Assembly: GCA_037200685.1 (NCBI GenBank)
Contig: JBBCIG010000016.1
Location: 62,001-126,000, forward strand
Direction of reading: 5' to 3'
DNA: 64,000 bases
Source: JAJKIP01 sp037200685
GTDB lineage: Bacteria; Bacteroidota; Bacteroidia; Chitinophagales; Chitinophagaceae
Position numbers and translations under genes: made by a program. How positions within the stretch are numbered: the stretch's first letter is position 1; every line of letters begins with the position of its first letter. Under the pieces are notes generated by a model that made no database searches, had not been told where the DNA came from, and saw nothing but the letters and a program-made list of their open reading frames with translations. Of the stretch, positions 59,742-64,000 are shown in pieces.

Positions 59742-61076
59742 TTATTTTTTTAATTCGGCGCTTAAGATGCCCGCTGTCTGTAATAATTTATTGTACGCAA
59801 CAAATGCATCGGCCATTGCTAATGTATAACTGAGCCTCGCCTGCAATTGTGCGATGTCCGCATCGAGCAGATCACTCGTTAATGCGAGGTTGTTATCAAA
59901 TTTATTTTTCACGATGCGATAGTTTTCCTGCGCCTGCTCCACCGCTTTTGCGTATACTTCAATCTTTTTGCGGTTGCTCAGCAAGCTGAGATAATTTTTA
60001 TTGACCTGCAGGCGGATCTCATCGTCTATCATCGTTCCTTCGATCGCCAATTGTTTCACTCTCGCTTCCGCCTGTTGCACTTTCGATTTATTTTTCCAAA
60101 GTGAGCCGATGTTGTAAGAAACGCCTACACCTACATTCACCGCATTGGTAACTGAAAATACATGTGGTATATCCGCGGCGATATAACCACCCGTCAATGC
60201 AAGACTGGGATATAGTTCACTTTTCACCACTTTTACACCTGACTCAGCCGCTTTTTTCCGGTGATCGATAGCAGCGATATCCTTGCGGTTGCTTAACGCC
60301 GCATTTAAATAATCATCTAATATGCGGCTATCCTCTTTTCTTTTGATACCTGTTGTATCTAACACCAACTCCGTTGATGTAGCAAGACCAAGCATCAAAT
60401 CCATATTGATATTAGCTAACTGTAAATTATTTTCCGCATCCAATAAGCTGAGTTCTACATTAGAAGATTGCAACTGCGCTTTCAACAAATCGTTGCGGGC
60501 AAGCAACCCATTTTTCTCCAGGTTACCCAGGTCTTTTTCCCGCTGCTGTGATTGTGTTAGGTTTTCATTCACCAATCGCACAGCCGTCTTTGCTTTAAAA
60601 AGATTAGCGAACGCCTCGATTGTATTTTGTATCACTTCATCTTTGTCCGCTTCTGCATCCAGTTTCGCGGCTTGTTCTAAAAATTTAGAGGATTCAATGC
60701 CGTAGCGTATACGTCCGCCGCTGTAGATCGGTAAAGAAAGATTGAGCAACCCATATACGGCCTGCGATATTTTAGGCTCTTCATTGCTTGTGCCTGTACC
60801 ACCGTTGTTGTTACTCTTTGTTTTTAATTCAAAGTTGGCACTGTTCAGGCGGAGGTACGAACCAGATACTTTTGCATCGGGCAATTTCTTTTCCACCGCT
60901 TCTTTTAAGGCGGCGGTTGCTTCTTCAATTTTGGCCTGGCTGGTCTTTAATTGTTTACTGTTTTGAATGCTGAGGTCGATCGCCTCGTTCAATGACAGTG
61001 TTTTCTTTTCCTGCGCCGTCAATTGTAACGACAGCAAAGAGAAAACCATCACAAGCCCTTTTAGTTTATTCTTCAT
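59742..61076 (-). CDS. TolC-family outer-membrane efflux protein
   Basis: 444 residues with signal peptide (MKNKLKGLVMVFSLLSLQLTAQ) and two outer-membrane-efflux repeats (LSLNEAIDLSIQNSKQLKTSQAKIEEA and KNKSKVQQAEARVKQLAIEGTMIDDEIRLQVNKNYLSLLSNRKK). It forms the outer pore. Downstream of tetR with an 11-bp overlap and 24 bp upstream of emrA, so one operon. Confidence 0.9.
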   Translation of the reverse strand: MKNKLKGLVMVFSLLSLQLTAQEKKTLSLNEAIDLSIQNSKQLKTSQAKIEEATAALKEAVEKKLPDAKVSGSYLRLNSANFELKTKSNNNGGTGTSNEEPKISQAVYGLLNLSLPIYSGGRIRYGIESSKFLEQAAKLDAEADKDEVIQNTIEAFANLFKAKTAVRLVNENLTQSQQREKDLGNLEKNGLLARNDLLKAQLQSSNVELSLLDAENNLQLANINMDLMLGLATSTELVLDTTGIKRKEDSRILDDYLNAALSNRKDIAAIDHRKKAAESGVKVVKSELYPSLALTGGYIAADIPHVFSVTNAVNVGVGVSYNIGSLWKNKSKVQQAEARVKQLAIEGTMIDDEIRLQVNKNYLSLLSNRKKIEVYAKAVEQAQENYRIVKNKFDNNLALTSDLLDADIAQLQARLSYTLAMADAFVAYNKLLQTAGILSAELKK

Positions 61077-61695
61077 TGGTCAGAATTGCTTTAAAAATTT
61101 TTTTTAAATGCTGGCTCAATTTCTTCTTGATATGTTTTTGAAATTCTTCATCAGACATGGATTGAAGGCTATTGATCTCACGATAGTAATGTTGCGTTGA
61201 TACCATGGTGTTAGATGTGCCTACCAGCGTGGCCATCATTAATGGTATATCAATATTTTTCCTGAACTCGCCTTTCTTTTGTCCTTCATGAATTAATTTA
61301 GAAATGAGTGCCTGGTTTCTTTTTTTCATCTGGAATATCAACTGGCCGGTGATGCCGGTATGGTTCACCACCTGCTCTCTCGCCATGATGCGTGAAAAAC
61401 ATTGCTGCTGCATGATCTTATCGATATAATGATCAATCAATGTGTTCATTTTTTCCATAGCGCCCATCTCTTTGTTCTCTATCATACTCTCCAGCTTGAG
61501 CTTGAAGTGTTCGCCGCGGTAGGTGAACAATGCTTCGAGCAATTTATCTTTTGACCCGAAGTAATAAGAGATCATCGCCAGGTTCACCTGCGCCTTCTCC
61601 GCTATATCACGAACGGAAGTGCCGTTAAAGCCTTTCTCTGCGAAAAGCATTTCCGCCATTTCCATTATCTGCACCTGCTTGTCGTTGTATTCCAT
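61066..61695 (-). CDS. TetR-family regulator of the efflux operon
   Basis: 209 residues. The N-terminal HTH (MEMAEMLFAEKGFNGTSVRDIAEKAQVNLAMISYYFGSKDKLLEALF, residues 11-57) is typical, and the C-terminal part is helical. It leads the tolC-emrA-emrB operon and probably represses it, releasing when a drug is bound (family knowledge). A strong promoter with two direct repeats lies just upstream, fitting autorepression. A Shine-Dalgarno-like AGGAG precedes the ATG at 61695. Confidence 0.88.
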   Translation of the reverse strand: MEYNDKQVQIMEMAEMLFAEKGFNGTSVRDIAEKAQVNLAMISYYFGSKDKLLEALFTYRGEHFKLKLESMIENKEMGAMEKMNTLIDHYIDKIMQQQCFSRIMAREQVVNHTGITGQLIFQMKKRNQALISKLIHEGQKKGEFRKNIDIPLMMATLVGTSNTMVSTQHYYREINSLQSMSDEEFQKHIKKKLSQHLKKIFKAILTNEE

Positions 61696-61717
61696 GCTAT
61701 TTCTCCTGAAAGAAGGG

Positions 61718-61753
61718 CAAAATTAAACAAATGTTTGATTTAAACAAATGTTT
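61718..61753 (-). promoter_or_regulatory. Efflux operon promoter overlapping operator direct repeats
   Basis: On the minus strand, TTTG (plus 61745-61748), exactly 19 bp, then TAATTTTG (plus 61718-61725). TAAACAAATGTTT occurs at 61724-61736 and 61741-61753, 17 bp apart, and each is itself palindrome-like. They overlap the -33 and -7 boxes. A likely TetR site (inference). Confidence 0.7.
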
Positions 61754-61842
61754 AATTAATTTATTTGAAAAAAATTCCGGCTTAAAATTGAGTTTAAAAC
61801 GACTCGTTCCCGAGTCAACAGAACTTTCATCAATGCGCAGCA

Positions 61843-61920
61843 GAACCTCACCTAGCCCTGCCTACCGGCAGGCTCTCCTAAAGGAGAGGAACAGCGCACA
61901 GCCCTTGCTTTTTGAAAATA
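61843..61920 (-). repeat. Module 2, copy with inserted palindrome
   Basis: CCTCACCTAGC, then CCTGCCTACCGGCAGG (61857-61872), then CTCTCCTAAAGGAGAG and GAACAGCGCACAGCCCTT. Compared with 26287-26345 the 16-bp palindrome is exactly extra. Confidence 0.85.
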
Positions 61921-61947
61921 CTTATAACTGTGAGAGAGCTTCAAAAA

Positions 61948-62018
61948 TGCTGAATAGAATTACCGAACGTTGAAGAGTGCGACGCAACAGACGATGCTAG
62001 TAGTAATGCAGTTGGGCC
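61948..62018 (-). repeat. Module 1, copy 12
   Basis: Reverse: TGCTGAATAGAATTACCGAACGTTGAAGAGTGCGACGC, then AACAGACGATGCTAGTAGTAATGCAGTTGGG. Between the efflux operon and ald. Confidence 0.85.
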
Positions 62019-62027
62019 AATAATATT

Positions 62028-63242
62028 TTACCGCTGGCTGGCTATGAGTAAATTGAGATCAGTGTATTTAAGATCAAAGCGTTCACTGAGATAGAAATTA
62101 GTTAAAGCGCCTTTGAAAAGATAGATACCGCTGCGCAAATGTACCTGGTGCCAAACGAGATTTTCAAAACCACCTTCATCGCCGGCTTCCATTAATAATG
62201 GCATCAATACATTGCTGATCGCCTGCGATGCCGTTCTTGCGAAACCGGAAGGAATATTGGGAACGCAATAATGAATGACTCCGTACTTCATGAAGATCGG
62301 GTGCTCATGCGAAGTGATCTCTGATGTTTCAAAACATCCGCCGCGGTCGATACTCACATCGATGACAACAGAACCCGGCCGCATGTTGCTGACCATTTCT
62401 TCCGTTACCACCATTGGTGTCCTTCCTGTTTCTGAAGCCAATGCACCGACGGCAACTTCGCAAGTTTTTAATTGCTTGCCGAGCATACGTGGTTCAACCA
62501 CCGAAGTCCATAAGCGATGGCCGATATTATTTTGTAATCTTTTTAAACGATAGACACTGTTATCAAAAACTTTTACCGATGCACCCAATGCCAATGCCGC
62601 CCTTGCCGCATACTCTCCCACGATGCCGGCTCCGATGATGATAACTTTTGTAGGAGCGATACCAGAGACTCCACCGAGCAGAACACCTTTGCCATGATTC
62701 GCTGAGCCTAAATATTGCGCTGCGATAAGCATGACGGCGCTTCCCGCTATCTCGCTCATACTTCTTACGATCGGGTAAGAATCGCTGTCATCTTTTAAAT
62801 TCTCAAATGAAATGGCTGTTATTTTTTTTGACATCATCTTCTCCAGCAGTTCCGCCTTTAACACGGAAAGATGAATGGGAGAAATAATGACCTGGTGCAT
62901 TTGTAATAATGGTAGATCCTCTTCGATGATGGGGGCACTCTTTACCAATATCGGGGCTTTAAAAACTTCGGCCCTGTCATAAACGATTTTCGCCCCGGCT
63001 TCGCTGTAATCTTTATCGCGGAAATGAGAGGCTTCACCGGCGTTGTGTTCGATCACCACCTGGTGGCCGTTGCTGATCAATACACTCACCGCATCCGGCG
63101 TGAGTGCAATACGATTTTCCTGGAAAGCTATTTCTTTTGGGATACCAATAAACATACTTTCACCCTTGGGCTTAATATCCAATTTTTCCTCCAGGGTTTC
63201 GTAGCTAAAAGAAGTGCTGATTATTGGTTTTTGCTGGCTCAT
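62028..63242 (-). CDS. ald: Alanine dehydrogenase
   Basis: 404 residues. Interconverts L-alanine with pyruvate and ammonia using NAD. MFIGIPKEIAFQENRIALTPDAVSVLI and the Rossmann motif VIIIGAGIVGEYAARAALALGASVKVFD match. An N-terminal extension of about 29 residues precedes the usual Met. Ends HQVHLRSGIYLFKG... ATG 63242. It is also related to the NAD(P) transhydrogenase alpha domain, but the length favours Ald. Confidence 0.88.
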   Translation of the reverse strand: MSQQKPIISTSFSYETLEEKLDIKPKGESMFIGIPKEIAFQENRIALTPDAVSVLISNGHQVVIEHNAGEASHFRDKDYSEAGAKIVYDRAEVFKAPILVKSAPIIEEDLPLLQMHQVIISPIHLSVLKAELLEKMMSKKITAISFENLKDDSDSYPIVRSMSEIAGSAVMLIAAQYLGSANHGKGVLLGGVSGIAPTKVIIIGAGIVGEYAARAALALGASVKVFDNSVYRLKRLQNNIGHRLWTSVVEPRMLGKQLKTCEVAVGALASETGRTPMVVTEEMVSNMRPGSVVIDVSIDRGGCFETSEITSHEHPIFMKYGVIHYCVPNIPSGFARTASQAISNVLMPLLMEAGDEGGFENLVWHQVHLRSGIYLFKGALTNFYLSERFDLKYTDLNLLIASQR

Positions 63243-63283
63243 GAATTGATTTGCACAGGTAAAAGTACTGTCTTCAAAAATAA

Positions 63284-63709
63284 CTAATTCCTGCTGATTA
63301 TCAGCTTTCGGTTTTCAGCGCCGGCAAGGCTGATATGAACGTGCAGGGCATCGGGTGGAATCAATGCCGCGGCCTTTTCCGGCCATTCGACAAGACAGGT
63401 ATGATCGCTGTAGAGACAATCCTCTATACCGGCCTGCACGGCTTCCTGCTCATTTTTCAACCGGTAAAGATCGATATGGTATATCTTTTTTTCTTTTCCA
63501 TCCTCTATAAAGGTGTATTCATTGATGATCGAAAAAGTAGGGCTGCCCACCACTTCTTTCACCTGCTTTATATCGCAAAGCGCATGGATGAAAGTCGTTT
63601 TACCGGCGCCCATTTCACCATGAAAAGCGATCACTTTTGCTTCGCCCGCCGATTTCCAAAACCCGGTTGCAATTTTTGAGATAGTATCTAAAGAAAAAAC
63701 CAGTTCCAT
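63284..63709 (-). CDS. tsaE: tRNA threonylcarbamoyladenosine synthesis ATPase TsaE
   Basis: 141 residues. P-loop GEMGAGKTTF at residues 31-40, then SPTFSIINEY and IDLYRLKNEQEA and VEWPEKA, the conserved TsaE set. It works with TsaB and TsaD to make t6A at position 37 of tRNAs that read ANN codons. ATG 63709 preferred over TTG 63715. It is 41 bp behind ald. Confidence 0.93.
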   Translation of the reverse strand: MELVFSLDTISKIATGFWKSAGEAKVIAFHGEMGAGKTTFIHALCDIKQVKEVVGSPTFSIINEYTFIEDGKEKKIYHIDLYRLKNEQEAVQAGIEDCLYSDHTCLVEWPEKAAALIPPDALHVHISLAGAENRKLIISRN

Positions 63710-63833
63710 ACGCAAATTTATAACGGAATAGCAACGATGTTGCCAATATATTTCCTCCTGCGAAAATAGTTGAGGCAGACCTTAAATAACTTTGCAACAA
63801 GATCCTTTGTGATTTGTTATAAGAGAGAAGATT

Positions 63834-64000
63834 ATGGAAAATATTCAATGGACAGTAGAAGGGATGGATTGCAATACCTGCGCCATAAACATTCACAAGT
63901 ACCTGGAGAAAAAGGGAATGAAGAATGTGAAGGTGAACTTTGCGACCGGTGACGTAAGCTTTGATGCAAATGGAAATATTACGACCGCCGATCTTTCAAA
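63834..64000 (+). CDS. Heavy-metal-associated domain protein, probably P-type ATPase N-terminus (partial)
   Basis: 56 residues before the window edge. MENIQWTVEGMDCNTCAINIHKYLEKKGMKNVKV contains the HMA motif GMDCNTCA with two metal-binding cysteines. In Bacteroidota this start usually leads to a copper-translocating P-type ATPase, which is likely here but the rest is outside. ATG 63834. Divergent from tsaE. Confidence 0.8.
   Translation, partial: MENIQWTVEGMDCNTCAINIHKYLEKKGMKNVKVNFATGDVSFDANGNITTADLS

Noticed and set aside
61731..61973. 80-residue plus-strand ORF upstream of tetR
   Set aside because: It starts in the promoter/operator and ends in repeat sequence (LNRITER), which also ends a false ORF at 36664.
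1..64000. tRNA or rRNA genes
   Set aside because: I read both strands for cloverleaf ends and TTCGA-type T-loops and saw none convincing; a covariance search such as tRNAscan would settle this.

Overview
The window is chromosomal DNA from a member of the Bacteroidota, most probably a Chitinophagaceae-like gliding soil or freshwater bacterium (inference). The signs are a MurF-alanine racemase fusion gene, gldF/gldG, HmuY-type haem uptake with a DUF6607 partner, DUF6686, DUF6660 and DUF4920 proteins, TonB receptors with a carboxypeptidase-like N-terminal domain, and promoters of the TTTG-N19-TAnnTTTG type. I saw no rRNA, tRNA or CRISPR array.

Layout. 1-5.1 kb: murF-alr (cut by the left edge), terC and gldF-gldG. 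5.2-7.4 kb: the iron-sulfur genes iscS, iscU and iscA. 8.0-11.1 kb: methylmalonyl-CoA epimerase, then acpP-fabF-rnc. 11.3-18.7 kb: an acetyltransferase, a YcxB-like membrane protein, a collagen-like lipoprotein divergent from an outer-membrane barrel protein, a DksA-type regulator with a basic tail, and ileS. 19.0-25.6 kb: haem/metal uptake (TonB receptor, HmuY, DUF6607, DUF4198, DUF4920). 25.6-34.3 kb: small metabolic and stress genes (nitroreductase, SMR efflux, dehydrogenase, old yellow enzyme, SMUG2 glycosylase, Fic, alpha/beta hydrolase, AraC regulator).

34.5-45.6 kb is the accessory part. It holds a 21-unit, 21-bp tandem array, DUF6429, an endolysin-like M15 peptidase, an ImmA/IrrE-DUF4411 pair and a type I restriction operon (hsdM-hsdS-hsdR plus a HARE-HTH/COG2958-like gene). 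45.7-54.5 kb: exonuclease III, an SRPBCC protein, a PAS histidine kinase, ferritin, and a TonB receptor with a Cys-rich DUF6660 protein and an AraC regulator. 54.6-64 kb: lpxA with an ABC ATPase, a lipoprotein, a TetR-controlled tolC-emrA-emrB efflux operon with a frameshifted emrB, alanine dehydrogenase, tsaE, and the start of a heavy-metal ATPase.

The most unusual feature is the repeat landscape. About twelve copies of one modular intergenic repeat lie in both orientations. Short GC-rich palindromes sit inside some copies and are absent from others, giving filled and empty site pairs. A related palindrome lies in frame inside ileS, and a 7-bp word repeated three times lies in frame inside the ABC ATPase gene. 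The 21-bp array at 34.9 kb is open in only one frame and encodes glycine-centred heptads, but it has no start codon in that frame.
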